Assembly (NCBI GenBank): GCA_916048095.2
Contig: OU696589.1
Coordinates: 1,854,948 to 1,918,947, forward strand
Direction of reading: 5' to 3'
Length of the DNA stretch: 64,000 nucleotides
Source: Sacculina carcini
Lineage: Eukaryota > Arthropoda > Thecostraca > Sacculinidae
Both the position numbers and the translations under genes were made by a program. This document shows positions 33,366 to 42,139 of this stretch, one piece after another. The stretch's first letter is position 1. Each line of letters begins with the position of its first letter. The notes beneath the pieces were generated by a model. It was not told where the DNA came from. It made no database searches and saw nothing but the letters and a program-made list of their open reading frames with translations.

Positions 33366-33424
33366 CTTGTCCTCATCTTGATGCCATCTTTCTTTGATGA
33401 TTAGCTTGGCACCGCGGAAATAGG

Positions 33425-34057
33425 CTATTTTCCCTCCCTCTTGGCTTGTTGGAGGAGAGGCATCTGTTCTCTTTTCTTCTCACGCGAAGCCGGACAGAGA
33501 TCCTCGTTGATAAACATTTTTGTTCCCTTCAGTTTGTGTGCATTTCTCATCACCATGTCTTTGTCGCTCACATTCTGAAATTTGACCAACACTGGTCTCG
33601 TACCATGTTCCCGTTGTTTTCCAACGCGATGAGCAGTGTCTATTTTAGCCGACGTCACTTGTAATTTGTCATTGAGAATTGTCTCCACTTTTGTTTCAAC
33701 CTCCTCCGATGCTTCATTTCCACCGTCCACAATGCCATCAATCAGTACATTTTGACGGCGAGACTGATCTTCCTCGTAATTCTGTCTCGCTTCCAGCTGG
33801 TTGATTCTGATCTCGTATTCACAAATTTTCTTCGACATTTCTCGTTCTCGCTGATCACTTTCCTTTTTCTCCTTCATCATGTCCTCCATCTTTGCCTGAG
33901 AGAATTCCAGGCTTTTTTGTAGTTCATGGATTTGTTGTTTCATTTCTTCACATTTCGCGTTTGTATTGGCAGTGAATACCTCCAATACAGCCTTGAATGT
34001 CCCAGTTTGAGTTTCCAGCATAAGCTGTAACTGATCATTTGTAATAGGAGCTATCAC
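33425..34057 (-). CDS. Jk-3 LINE ORF1: coiled-coil RNA-binding protein, intact
   Basis: A 210-residue open frame starting at an ATG. Residues about 20-100 are a long heptad-rich coiled coil (charged, with Glu/Lys/Gln). Then QNVLIDGI (first RRM strand), a DTAHRVGK-like region, and RPVLVKFQNVSDKD...KLKGTKMFINEDLC (about 155-195), the C-terminal RNA-binding fold. It resembles L1/Jockey-type ORF1 proteins that trimerise through the coil and bind LINE RNA in the cytoplasm. No damage is visible, in contrast to its ORF2. Jk-1 and Jk-2 hold related, broken copies. Confidence 0.8.
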   Translation of the reverse strand: MIAPITNDQLQLMLETQTGTFKAVLEVFTANTNAKCEEMKQQIHELQKSLEFSQAKMEDMMKEKKESDQREREMSKKICEYEIRINQLEARQNYEEDQSRRQNVLIDGIVDGGNEASEEVETKVETILNDKLQVTSAKIDTAHRVGKQREHGTRPVLVKFQNVSDKDMVMRNAHKLKGTKMFINEDLCPASREKKREQMPLLQQAKREGK

Positions 34058-34199
34058 AATTCAAATCGCAACCACCGAGTACGCACAAGCACAAATCAAA
34101 TCCAAGGTCACCACAAACTTAACTCGTCCACAATCAACCAAGACCAAAACACACACGTCCACACACGACCAAGACCAAAACACAAGTCCAATTATTATC

Positions 34200-34647
34200 A
34201 ACAACGAGACAACGTATTGAATAAGAAACGATATTTTGAGTACATTTGAGGAACTGAACAATGAAGAAGTAGAGTGGTATTTTGGCTTGAAATGAATACA
34301 CCTGATAATTCGTTTTTTTACTTTATCTAGTCTAGTTAGAAATGATGGCCATGTACATGACAATATTGGCATGCAGTATATTAAACGTGAGTAACCTAGA
34401 GCATAATATATACTAAGCATGGCCTCACTTGTCAGTTTATTCCTGATTTTGTATATCACACCGCACAAATTTGACAAGGAGCAAACAACATTATCTGTAT
34501 GAATCCTTCAGTTCAGATGATCATCTATTTGAATTCCTAAAAATTTAGTACTAGTGACATTCTCGACAGACAAATTTTCCCAATATATTCCTGATAGTGA
34601 ATTTTTCAGAGATCCATTTTGAAAAAGAATATATTTTGTTTTACTTA
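34200..34647 (-). pseudogene. Jk-2 LINE: RT thumb fragment
   Basis: The minus frame runs from ISKTKYILFQNGSL and FLGIQIDDHLN (34647-34508) through RNKLTSEAML, YCMPILSCTWPSF and KKRIIRCIHF (34477-34270). It continues 38727-39600 on the far side of the gypsy insertion; ACTTA is duplicated at 34643-34647 and 38727-38731. A frameshift near 34505 is present. Jk-3 begins at about 34200. Confidence 0.75.
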
Positions 34648-34786
34648 TGTGAAGAAAGTATTCAACCAAAACATGGGCTTTATTAAGCTCATAACACCGC
34701 ATGTACACAACTAAACAATAAGAGACAAATATTAGACATAAAGGGCGCAGCTCATGTCAGCGCTAATGTAAATGGAATATACAACA
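34648..34786 (-). repeat. Gypsy 3' LTR
   Basis: 139 bp, TGTGAAG...ACAACA on the plus strand (TGTTGT...TTCACA on the minus). It contains AATAAA within the segment TGAGCTTAATAAA (minus strand). Confidence 0.95.
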
Positions 34787-34800
34787 TTCTCCACCTCTTA
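34787..34800 (-). promoter_or_regulatory. Polypurine tract of the gypsy element
   Basis: On the minus strand TAAGAGGTGGAGAA lies directly upstream of the 3' LTR, the expected position for the plus-strand DNA primer. Confidence 0.75.
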
Positions 34801-34835
34801 GAACAAGGCAACAATATAACAATACGTTAAAATAA

Positions 34836-37800
34836 TTAAAATCGAGGAGGAGAATAACGATCTGGATGTCTCCGTACACGAAGACCACGACGAGGTGGAG
34901 GCGAAGTTTGAGGTGACAACATAGAAGGCGTACATACAGGTTCTCCAACACACTCAAGTTCATGTGATTGAGATAAACATGACCGTGTTTCGATTCCGTT
35001 TTCAACGCCATTCGTTGATTCTGCCGTAGTCTCTCTCGGCCAATGTGATAGATCTTCAGACACTGTATCACTGTTTACTTCAGCGACGCGTGTCCGGTCT
35101 GCACCGATAGGAGTAGCGTTATCAGTAGGATATGGAGCTATATCTCTTAAGGAGACCGAAGACTCGCGACCGTCAGGATATCGTATGTGGGCATACATTG
35201 GATTTGAGTCCAACAGCTCCACTTTGCGCACCAAAGGCTCATCTTTGTTGTTACGGACGAAATTTCGCAGTAGAACTGGTCCCGGGCGAGTCAGCCAAGT
35301 TGGCAACGATTTTCCAATAGATGAACGCCTTTCGTAATTGAACATCCGCTCGTGTGGTGTGCAGTTCGTCGACGTACAGAGGAGGGAGCGTATACAATGC
35401 AGTGCACGTGGTAGCACTTGTTCCCAGTGGGTATCAGGTAAGCCTGTTGAACGAAGCGCTAGTTTCACCGATTTCCACACAATGCCGTTAACTCTCTCTA
35501 CTTGGGAATTACCTTGCGGATGGTATGGCGTCGACTTGCTTGATGCCACGCCTTGTTGCAGTAAGTAATTTCTAACATCTTGAGACATGAACCCAAGTCC
35601 TCTGTCTGAATGGACAAACGCAGGTGTTCCGAAAAGTGAGAATATCTCTTCTAAACAACGGATGACTGTCGACGAGGAGGTGTCTTTGCACGGAAAAGCG
35701 AAAGGGTACCGGGAGTATTCATCAACCGCGACAAATATATACTTGTTGTTGCTCTTGGAAGGCAACGGTCCCTTGAAGTCAACACTGAGTCGGTCCATTG
35801 GCTTAGTGGCTGAAACAAGCGTTCCTGCAGGAACCCTGGCAAACCGAGGCTTCACTTCCGCACAAATTCGGCAAGATGAACACAGAGTTTTCACATCACT
35901 AGTCGAAAATGGAAGATGTTTCGTTCTAACGTAGTGCAACATTCGTGTTACGCCGGGATGACACAGTTCGGTATGTATTTGAGGGAGTGACAATGTGTGA
36001 GACATTCCACAGCACACTAGACTGAGAGCATCCGGTGCAACGTTCAGTTTGCCAGGACGATATTTAATCTGGTAGCAGTAGTTTGCTAGTTCCATCCGCC
36101 ATCCTTGAATTTTATCGTTCTTTATTTTTGAACGTTTTCTACTGTCGAACATGAAAGCAACGGAGCGCTGGTCAGTGACGATAGTGAATTTGTTGCTTGA
36201 TAAGAAATGACGCCATTTTCGTACCGCCTCAATTACGGCGGTCGCCTCTTTCTCTACTGCTGGGTACATTCGTTCATTGGTGTTAAGCGTCCTAGACATG
36301 AAAGCAACAGGCCGACCACTTTGATTTAAAGTTGCTGAAATGGCGACATCCGACGCGTCAGTCTCTACAACGAACGGAATTCCAAAGTCAGGTGCAACCA
36401 GCATCGCCTTGATCAACTTTTGTTTGATGGAAGAGAATGCCAGCTGTGCTTCTGAATTCATCGGAAAAGTTTCTACCGTCAAGAGAGGTTGAACTATGTC
36501 TGAGAATTGTGGGATCCATTTAGCGTAGTACGAGAACATTCCCAGTATCCTCTTCAACTCTTGCTTATTTGTGGGAGCGCTGAGCTGAATGAGGGGCTGT
36601 AAACGCTCCATATCTGGTTTTATCAATCCATTGCAAATTTCATATCCCAGAATGTTGATATTTGACGATGAGATGATGGACTTTTTGTGATTAAGTGTCA
36701 AATGACGACGTTTGGCAGCTTCTATGAATTTATTCACGTTCATATCGTGTTCTCTCTGATCCTTGCCAGCTATGGTTATATTGTCCAGATATACGAACGT
36801 ATTATCTAACCCTTCCTGTTCTACGAAACTGTCCATTGCGCGCTGGAAAGCCGCAACACCATTAGTGATCCCAAATGGTATCCGCTTGAACTGATACAAC
36901 TTCCCATTTGCCTCAAAAGCAGTGTACGGTTCGTCTGCTTGGTTAATAGCCACCTGATGATAGGCACTTTTCAAGTCAAAAGTTGAAAACACGCGGTAAG
37001 TAGCAAGATTTATTATAATATCATCGATTTTAGGCAAAGGATACGCATCCGCACTGGTATATATATTGATAGTGTTAGAATAATCAATGCACATTCTCTT
37101 CTTATGCTTTCCTTTGGTCACCACCACCTGGGCTCTCCAGGGTGATGTGCTGGGCTCGATTATGTCACTTGAGAGCAAGTTGTTAATCTCTTCCTCTATG
37201 AATACCTTATCTTGTGGACTGAACTGTCGAGATTTAGTCGCAATAGGTTTAATGTTCGGCTGCAAGTTGCAGAAAAGTTGTGGTTCCGGAAGTTTGGCGA
37301 CAGCGAGACTGCAAACTTGACGACTCTCCTTCGAATTTACATGAAGTGTAGGTTCTGGACCATCGAACTGGAAATGCACAGCCTCATGCCGTTGTTGAAA
37401 ATCTAGGCCAAGTATTATGTCAACACACAAATCATCAATCACTTCTAGTCGTGTTTTGTCATATACTCTGCCATTCATGACGAGCTTCGTATAACAATGA
37501 CCTTTTATCGTCACTTCGTTGGAAGTTGAAGCTAACGTAATTGTCTTATTTGACGGAAAAATCTTGAGATTGAGTATGTCAGATAGTCTAGAATCAACGA
37601 AGCTACCTGAACTTGCAGAGTCAACCAATGCTGATGCTCGAAACCCATTCACTGTGACGGAGACAGTAGAGGCAGCAAGACCAGGAACAGCAGATAAAGC
37701 GCATAGCGATCCACGTTCAACTGTAGCTGCCACAGCTCCTTGAGATTTCATTTTTGAGCGGCACATTTTTGCCCAATGTCCCTTCTTGTGGCAAGCTAAA

Positions 37801-38522
37801 CATTCGCTGTTGCGAGCCGGACATTTCCCTCTAGCATGCATAGCGCCTCCACAGTACCAGCACCTCTTAGACTGAGACACTGCAGCAAGACTGGAGGAAT
37901 TCGCGTCCTCCTCGTCCCTCGCTACGACATCGTTAGAGAACTCATGATTATCCCTGGGAGTGTCACGAGTGGCCGCAACAGTGTGGTCTGAATGATTGTA
38001 AGCACACGCGTTTTTGCGAGCCAAATCCAGAGATCGCGCAATATCAAAAGCCTCATTCATTGTGATTCCATCACGCTCTAAAAGTCGCTGACGTATTTCA
38101 TTAGATTGGAGACCACTTATGAACGCATCGCGGACTAATTCTCTCCTGTATTCTTCAGCTGAAACAGCACAAAGTTCACAAGCCTTGCTGAGGCGAAGTA
38201 AATCCGAGAAAAAATCATCGATACTTTCATCTGACTGTTGTTTATGTGTGACAAGCAGGTGACGGGCAAATATGACATTTTTCTTACGCATGTAGAGCTT
38301 CTCAAGCATAGAAATTGCCTCCTTATAGTCCACGCAATCGGCAATGTTTTCATACACATTCGACGAAACATACTTGACAAGACACCTGAGCTTATCTGGA
38401 GCATTTTCACCACACTCATCGAGAAAATTATCGAAGGTTCGCTTCCAGTATTTGAATTCTTTCTCAGCATTCTCCGAGGAAGGATCAACAGTTAGTTTGT
38501 CCGGACAAAGCAGTTTTTCCAT
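34836..38522 (-). CDS. Ty3/gypsy Gag-Pol polyprotein, intact (1228 aa)
   Basis: Domains in order: Gag matrix/capsid-like (1-200); two CCHC knuckles (CWYCGGAMHARGKC, CLACHKKGHWAKMC; 221-254); protease with LVDSASSGSF (Asp301; DSA in place of the usual DSG/DTG) and IILGLDF; RT (FDLKSAYHQ, Asp516; FVYLDNITIAG, 578-581, so YLDN not YxDD); RNase H (TDAS, Asp722; TDQRS, Asp784; Asp831); integrase with an HHCC finger (about 850-884) and D915, D973, E1009 (DD35E). It copies genomic RNA and integrates the cDNA. Gag and Pol share one frame, as in Tf1. The ATG at 38522 lies 66 bases inside the 5' LTR. Confidence 0.95.
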   Translation of the reverse strand: MEKLLCPDKLTVDPSSENAEKEFKYWKRTFDNFLDECGENAPDKLRCLVKYVSSNVYENIADCVDYKEAISMLEKLYMRKKNVIFARHLLVTHKQQSDESIDDFFSDLLRLSKACELCAVSAEEYRRELVRDAFISGLQSNEIRQRLLERDGITMNEAFDIARSLDLARKNACAYNHSDHTVAATRDTPRDNHEFSNDVVARDEEDANSSSLAAVSQSKRCWYCGGAMHARGKCPARNSECLACHKKGHWAKMCRSKMKSQGAVAATVERGSLCALSAVPGLAASTVSVTVNGFRASALVDSASSGSFVDSRLSDILNLKIFPSNKTITLASTSNEVTIKGHCYTKLVMNGRVYDKTRLEVIDDLCVDIILGLDFQQRHEAVHFQFDGPEPTLHVNSKESRQVCSLAVAKLPEPQLFCNLQPNIKPIATKSRQFSPQDKVFIEEEINNLLSSDIIEPSTSPWRAQVVVTKGKHKKRMCIDYSNTINIYTSADAYPLPKIDDIIINLATYRVFSTFDLKSAYHQVAINQADEPYTAFEANGKLYQFKRIPFGITNGVAAFQRAMDSFVEQEGLDNTFVYLDNITIAGKDQREHDMNVNKFIEAAKRRHLTLNHKKSIISSSNINILGYEICNGLIKPDMERLQPLIQLSAPTNKQELKRILGMFSYYAKWIPQFSDIVQPLLTVETFPMNSEAQLAFSSIKQKLIKAMLVAPDFGIPFVVETDASDVAISATLNQSGRPVAFMSRTLNTNERMYPAVEKEATAVIEAVRKWRHFLSSNKFTIVTDQRSVAFMFDSRKRSKIKNDKIQGWRMELANYCYQIKYRPGKLNVAPDALSLVCCGMSHTLSLPQIHTELCHPGVTRMLHYVRTKHLPFSTSDVKTLCSSCRICAEVKPRFARVPAGTLVSATKPMDRLSVDFKGPLPSKSNNKYIFVAVDEYSRYPFAFPCKDTSSSTVIRCLEEIFSLFGTPAFVHSDRGLGFMSQDVRNYLLQQGVASSKSTPYHPQGNSQVERVNGIVWKSVKLALRSTGLPDTHWEQVLPRALHCIRSLLCTSTNCTPHERMFNYERRSSIGKSLPTWLTRPGPVLLRNFVRNNKDEPLVRKVELLDSNPMYAHIRYPDGRESSVSLRDIAPYPTDNATPIGADRTRVAEVNSDTVSEDLSHWPRETTAESTNGVENGIETRSCLSQSHELECVGEPVCTPSMLSPQTSPPPRRGLRVRRHPDRYSPPRF

Positions 38523-38573
38523 ACTGGATGAATGATTGATTTACTTACTGGTCGATGATGATTCCATAATAAT

Positions 38574-38631
38574 TGAGCTTAATAAATTGTGAAGAAAGTA
38601 TTCAACCAAAACATGGGCTTTATTAAGCTCA
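38574..38631 (-). promoter_or_regulatory. Putative self-priming site of the gypsy element
   Basis: The 13 bases TGAGCTTAATAAA (plus strand, 38574-38586), one base inside the 5' LTR, are the exact reverse complement of 38619-38631 within the LTR. This is the Tf1/sushi layout, in which the 5' end of the RNA folds onto the primer-binding site. No TGG tRNA-like site starts at the LTR edge. Confidence 0.6.
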
Positions 38632-38726
38632 TAACACCGCATGTACACAACTAAACAATAAGAGACAAATATTAGACATAAAGGGCGCAGCTCATGTCAG
38701 CGCTAATGTAAATGGAATATACAACA
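38588..38726 (-). repeat. Gypsy 5' LTR
   Basis: 139 bp, by eye identical to 34648-34786. Confidence 0.95.
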
Positions 38727-39600
38727 ACTTATATTTATTTTCAAATTATTGGCTTTTATCCACTGCGATAGTTTCACTAATTCGGAGTTTACATCATTTC
38801 GCAGAGAAGGCTGGTTTTCTCCAGCCAATAATACATTTGTGTCGTCAGCATATACATGTATAACAAACTTGAATTTGGAACTAGTATTCATTATATCATA
38901 TATATATATATATATTAAAAATAAAAGTGGTCCCAATACAGACCCCTGTGGGACTCCGGATATGATAGACTTACTAGTGGAAATTTCTCCGTTGCAGTGG
39001 ACACTTTGTCTGTAATATTTCAGATAGTTTTTGAATAAGCCTGAAGAAACCCCTCTAACACCTATATTTTCCAATTTTTCCAGGAGGATTCGGTGATCGA
39101 GTACGTCAAACGCTTTTGATGATTAAAAAATTCTAGGATGGCAGTTTCTGTAGAATGATCAGACCGAATTCCATGCTGATGGTCGGAGAGGATTTTTTAT
39201 TTTTCCAAGTAGTTTTTCAGTCGGCTAGTAATGATTTTCTCAAATACTTTACTGATTGCTGGAAGTATTGAGATGGGGCGGTAGTTGTTTATGCAATCCC
39301 TTGATTCTCTCTTATGCACTGGAATTATTTTGGCATGCTTTAGCAGTTTCAGAAATATGCCTCTTTTAAATGATAAGTTTATTATGTATGAAAGTGGGAC
39401 AGAAATTACTTCGGAGCAGTGTCTCAGTACCTTTGATGATATACCATATATGCCCTCGGCATCAGTGGATAATGACTTTGAATATCTGTTGACCTCCATA
39501 CAATCGGTTGGTGACATGTAAAATGAGAAGTCTGGTGATTTATCAAAATATTTCCTATGTTGTTTAACGGAGTTGTACGCAGCTGATTGATTTACCTATG
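38727..39600 (-). pseudogene. Jk-2 LINE: RT fingers and palm
   Basis: Minus strand. DAEGIYGISSKVL, YIINLSFKRG and CINNYRPISILP (39517-39197), then a degraded FSKAFD region (about 39120), then GVPQGSVLGPLLFLIY and VYADDTNVLL (39074-38740). A TA-rich insertion of a few codons sits after LIY (about 38900). The reading stops at KANNLKIN where the gypsy element enters and resumes at 34647. Frameshifts and a stop mark it as old. Confidence 0.78.
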
Positions 39601-39924
39601 AATTGAGGAAATGTTGGTTGAATGTGTCACTTGCCCTACCATTTGGCGATGCTATATATTATATTATATTATATTATATTATACTATATTATATTTTCGG
39701 TTGACTTGTAACTATTCGGGTTCAATATGTTTTTTATCATTTTCATTTGTGTCTTTGGGTTTCCCTGTGACTCCTTTAGCTTGCTATTGTAGTAATTTCG
39801 TCGAGCATTCCTCAACACACTATTCAAGTTGTATCTGTATTTGCGATATATTTCACCGAAAGTTAGCGGCTGTTTACATGCCAGCTTCTCTAAACTATTC
39901 CGTTCCCTTATACGTCTTTTAAGA
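39601..39924 (-). other. Jk-2 LINE linker between endonuclease and RT
   Basis: The region carries an ATATT-type AT tract (about 39653-39692). On the minus strand it contains decayed linker sequence and has no clean frame. Confidence 0.4.
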
Positions 39925-41115
39925 TCAGAAGTGATGTATGGGCTTGCAGTGTTTTTTTCCTTTGTTGGTGATATATCTCACAGGAAAACATTGTTCATAC
40001 AAGTCAGAAAATTGAGTGAAAAATATTTTGTATGCTTCATCAGGAAATTGACTCGTTACTACTTCTGTCCAGTCAATTTGAATCAGTTCAGTATACATCA
40101 TTTGAAGGGATGATTCATTTATCACTCTTGTCTTATATTTTTGTTTGTCTAAATGTCTCCTGTGACCGAACACGAATTCCCATATGACTGGGAAGTGGTC
40201 CGATACATCAGTTTGGATTATCATATTTCGCATATTGTTATCAATTTCCGTTGAGCAAACATGATCTATCAGTGTGGCAGTTGTTTCTGTTTTTCTTGTG
40301 GGTTCAGTTATAAGCGAGAATATGGAAAATGAATGCATAAGGTCATTAAGCTCTCTAACATTCTCATTGATTTTTTATAAATCTATATTTAGATCTCCCA
40401 TAATGTGGATTCTGGTGATTTTCTTTGTCTGGATTTGGAGCAGAATTTCAGATAGCTTATCTATGAATTTACAAGGCTTGCCACTAGGGGGTCTATAAAT
40501 TGCCAAGAATATATGTTTTTTGTTATTGACAACAATTTCCACCCCAACACACTCAAAGTAGTTTTCAGCTATGATGATAAATAATGATAAATTACGCATT
40601 TGAACACAGCAATTGAAAGGCTAATGTTCGCGTGAATTTATGCATGGGCAAAGCCTCACGGCCCCGGCTGGCACACCGCAGGTCCGGCCGCACGGGTTTT
40701 GCAGTCACCGCCAGCACAGAAACTGCACGGCTGCGCGCACACAAAACCCGCATTGCGACAATTGGGCTACCCTTTCAGAAACGAGCCCAAACGTTTCACC
40801 TCGCCAGGGAACCGAACCCTGGATCTCTCGTGCACAGAGCGTGCGTCTTAGCCACTCGGCTACGAGGCGGATTATTTAGGCGGAGCTATTGTAATTGTGA
40901 TACCTGTGTTTGAACTATATCTATTGGATACATATAGAACGACCCCACCACCATGTGTATTTCTCGTAATGTGATGAGTTCTAAAACCCTTAAGAGAGTA
41001 CAAATTTATGAGATGTTCGCTTAGTGTCACTTCAGTGAAGCATACCACTGCACAAGCATACCCATATTCTTTGGGAGTGATTTAATATTCATGTTGAATA
41101 GTGTGAAAATATTTC
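39925..41115 (-). pseudogene. Jk-2 LINE: endonuclease domain, split by a SINE
   Basis: The N-terminal pieces (41115-40875) show a MNIKSLPK-like start and NTHGGGVV. After the SINE, YRPPSGKP and MGDLNIDL (40599-40375) and TLIDHVCSTEID and VSDHFPVIWEF (40338-39925) follow. These are EEP motifs of a Jockey-like LINE, which nicks target DNA. Multiple stops and frameshifts are present, and the SINE at 40620-40871 lies between the HGGG and YRPP motifs. Confidence 0.75.
40620..40871 (-). mobile_element. tRNA-derived SINE
   Basis: On the minus strand the head (40870-40798) resembles a tRNA: CCTCG...CGAGG acceptor pairing, an A box TAGCCGAGTGGCTAAGACG (40844-40862) and a B box GGGTTCGGTTCCC (40807-40819). 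About 175 bases of GC-rich tail body follow, with AAAACCCG repeats in both orientations. The GCCGAGTGG A box suggests a Ser/Leu-type tRNA ancestor. The long variable arm and proper anticodon loop are missing, so it is not a functional tRNA gene. It interrupts the Jk-2 endonuclease. Confidence 0.75.
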
Positions 41116-41149
41116 CTTCTTTGTGATCTATATCTTCAATATATCTGTT

Positions 41150-41742
41150 CTGAGCCCTTTGCTGAGAGGCCTGACAAAGATCATCATTCATATAAATCTA
41201 TGTCCCCTTAAGTTTCGCTCCATTTTTGATTACAGTGGTGCGATCCCGGTACGTCTTGAAGCGTGCAATTATCGGCCTGTTGCCATTGTTCCGGTGTGGC
41301 CCAACTCTTTCAGTCACATAATCTCCATGTTTGGCAGTTGCAGTTTTTCCTCAATAATTTTCGTCACAAGCACAGTAGTTTGTTCCATAGTTTCCCCCTT
41401 GGGCTCCTCCAATCGATTAATCTTCATGTTGTTCATTCGGCTTCTGTGTTCCAGTTCACACACTGCTGTTTTGCTAGCTGCCAGTTCCTGAGTGAGGAGG
41501 TTGATCTTTTCTTCGTCTCTTTTTTTCTCGTCTTCGTAGACATGTAGCTTGCGCTTGAGGTCTTCAACTTCATCCTGGGTATACTCCAGACTCTTTCTGA
41601 GCTCTTGTACAGTTTCCAGGCATTTCTCCGTTTTTGCGTCAATAGTTTTCACGCAAGCTTCCAGCGCAGCGCGAAATGCCTGCTCCTGCGCTCGCAGTAG
41701 ATTACTCGACGACTCACTCATTGGCAACATTCCCGAATCCAT
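41150..41742 (-). pseudogene. Jk-2 LINE: ORF1
   Basis: The ATG at 41742 opens a frame with a long charged coiled coil (about residues 20-110: QELRKSLEYTQDEVEDLKRKL) and an NNMKINRLEE stretch. After a frameshift near 41320, IIARFKTYRD and a KLKGT...NDDLC motif follow (about 41270-41180). This is the same ORF1 type as Jk-3: trimeric coil plus RNA-binding fold. A stop replaces one codon in the KLKGT region and a frameshift is present. Confidence 0.68.
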
Positions 41743-41899
41743 AACACAGCGCAGCAGTGCGACACAACCGTTCACAGTCAAGTTCAAACACCAAGTGTAT
41801 GACTGTCCCACTGTGAGAGTATCGATATGCACTGTTTGCACGGCTTTTTTGCGAACAGTCATAGATATGAACACACTCTTTTCGTGGGCATTTATAAGT

Positions 41900-42129
41900 A
41901 GCATTTCACGAATTATCAGCCTGATTCTCGGGGGGTATAATTGCATATTCATCCCCCCGGTCAATTTGTCGGGGGGTATATATACACCCCATACCCCCAG
42001 AATTTACGCCCATGGTTGGGAACCATACTAAATTATCATCCACAGATATGAGAAAGCTCATTCCACGTTCCCAACAAAGCCAACGCATCTGCGACAATCC
42101 TGTTTCTTCGCTACACTGCCGTTAATGCT
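41900..42129. other. C/G-tract repeat, possibly a MITE remnant
   Basis: Repeated GGGGGGTAT and CCCCCCGG tracts (41930-41996) next to CAGAATTTACGCCCATGG look like the decayed end of a small DNA transposon. There is no gene and no convincing partner end. Confidence 0.3.
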
Positions 42130-42139
42130 CGAACAAAGA

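Larger units (their letters stand above)
29816..34200 (-). mobile_element. LINE Jk-3 (Jockey-like), near full length, nested in Jk-2
   Basis: It has an intact ORF1 (34057-33425), a GC-rich spacer, ORF2 (33143-30199) with a few frameshifts and stops, and a 3' UTR containing a perfect palindrome AAGCCAAT/ATTGGCTT near 29855. The element starts inside the RT of Jk-2 and ends where Jk-2 resumes near 29815. The target duplication is not clear by eye. Confidence 0.7.
34648..38726 (-). mobile_element. Complete Ty3/gypsy LTR retrotransposon, identical LTRs
   Basis: A 4079-bp element with 139-bp LTRs (34648-34786 and 38588-38726) that I read as identical, flanked by the 5-bp duplication ACTTA. One 1228-codon Gag-Pol frame is uninterrupted. 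The purine tract at 34787-34800 precedes the 3' LTR on the minus strand. Just inside the 5' LTR is a sequence complementary to the LTR instead of an obvious tRNA site. Identical LTRs point to very recent insertion. Confidence 0.95.
29236..41742 (-). mobile_element. Old LINE Jk-2, split by three younger elements
   Basis: Minus-strand parts in order: ORF1 (41742-41150), endonuclease (41115-39925, with a SINE at 40620-40871), RT fingers/palm (39600-38727), gypsy insertion (34648-38726), RT thumb (34647-34200), LINE Jk-3 insertion (about 34200-29816), the last coding part (29815-29514) and a 3' tail with TTTAC repeats (about 29275-29236). The RT reading is continuous across the gypsy insertion, going from NNLKIN to ISKTKYILF. 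Confidence 0.75.

Noticed and set aside
30199-34057. Clear target-site duplication for Jk-3
   Set aside because: Only a short CTTGTG match near 34195 and 29815 was found, too weak to report as a TSD.
40620-40871. Functional tRNA gene on the minus strand
   Set aside because: The anticodon loop lacks the conserved U33 and the variable arm is wrong for Ser/Leu; a long body follows the tRNA-like head. A SINE fits better.
41123-42031. Plus-strand open frames over Jk-2 ORF1
   Set aside because: They are antisense shadows of the coiled-coil ORF1.
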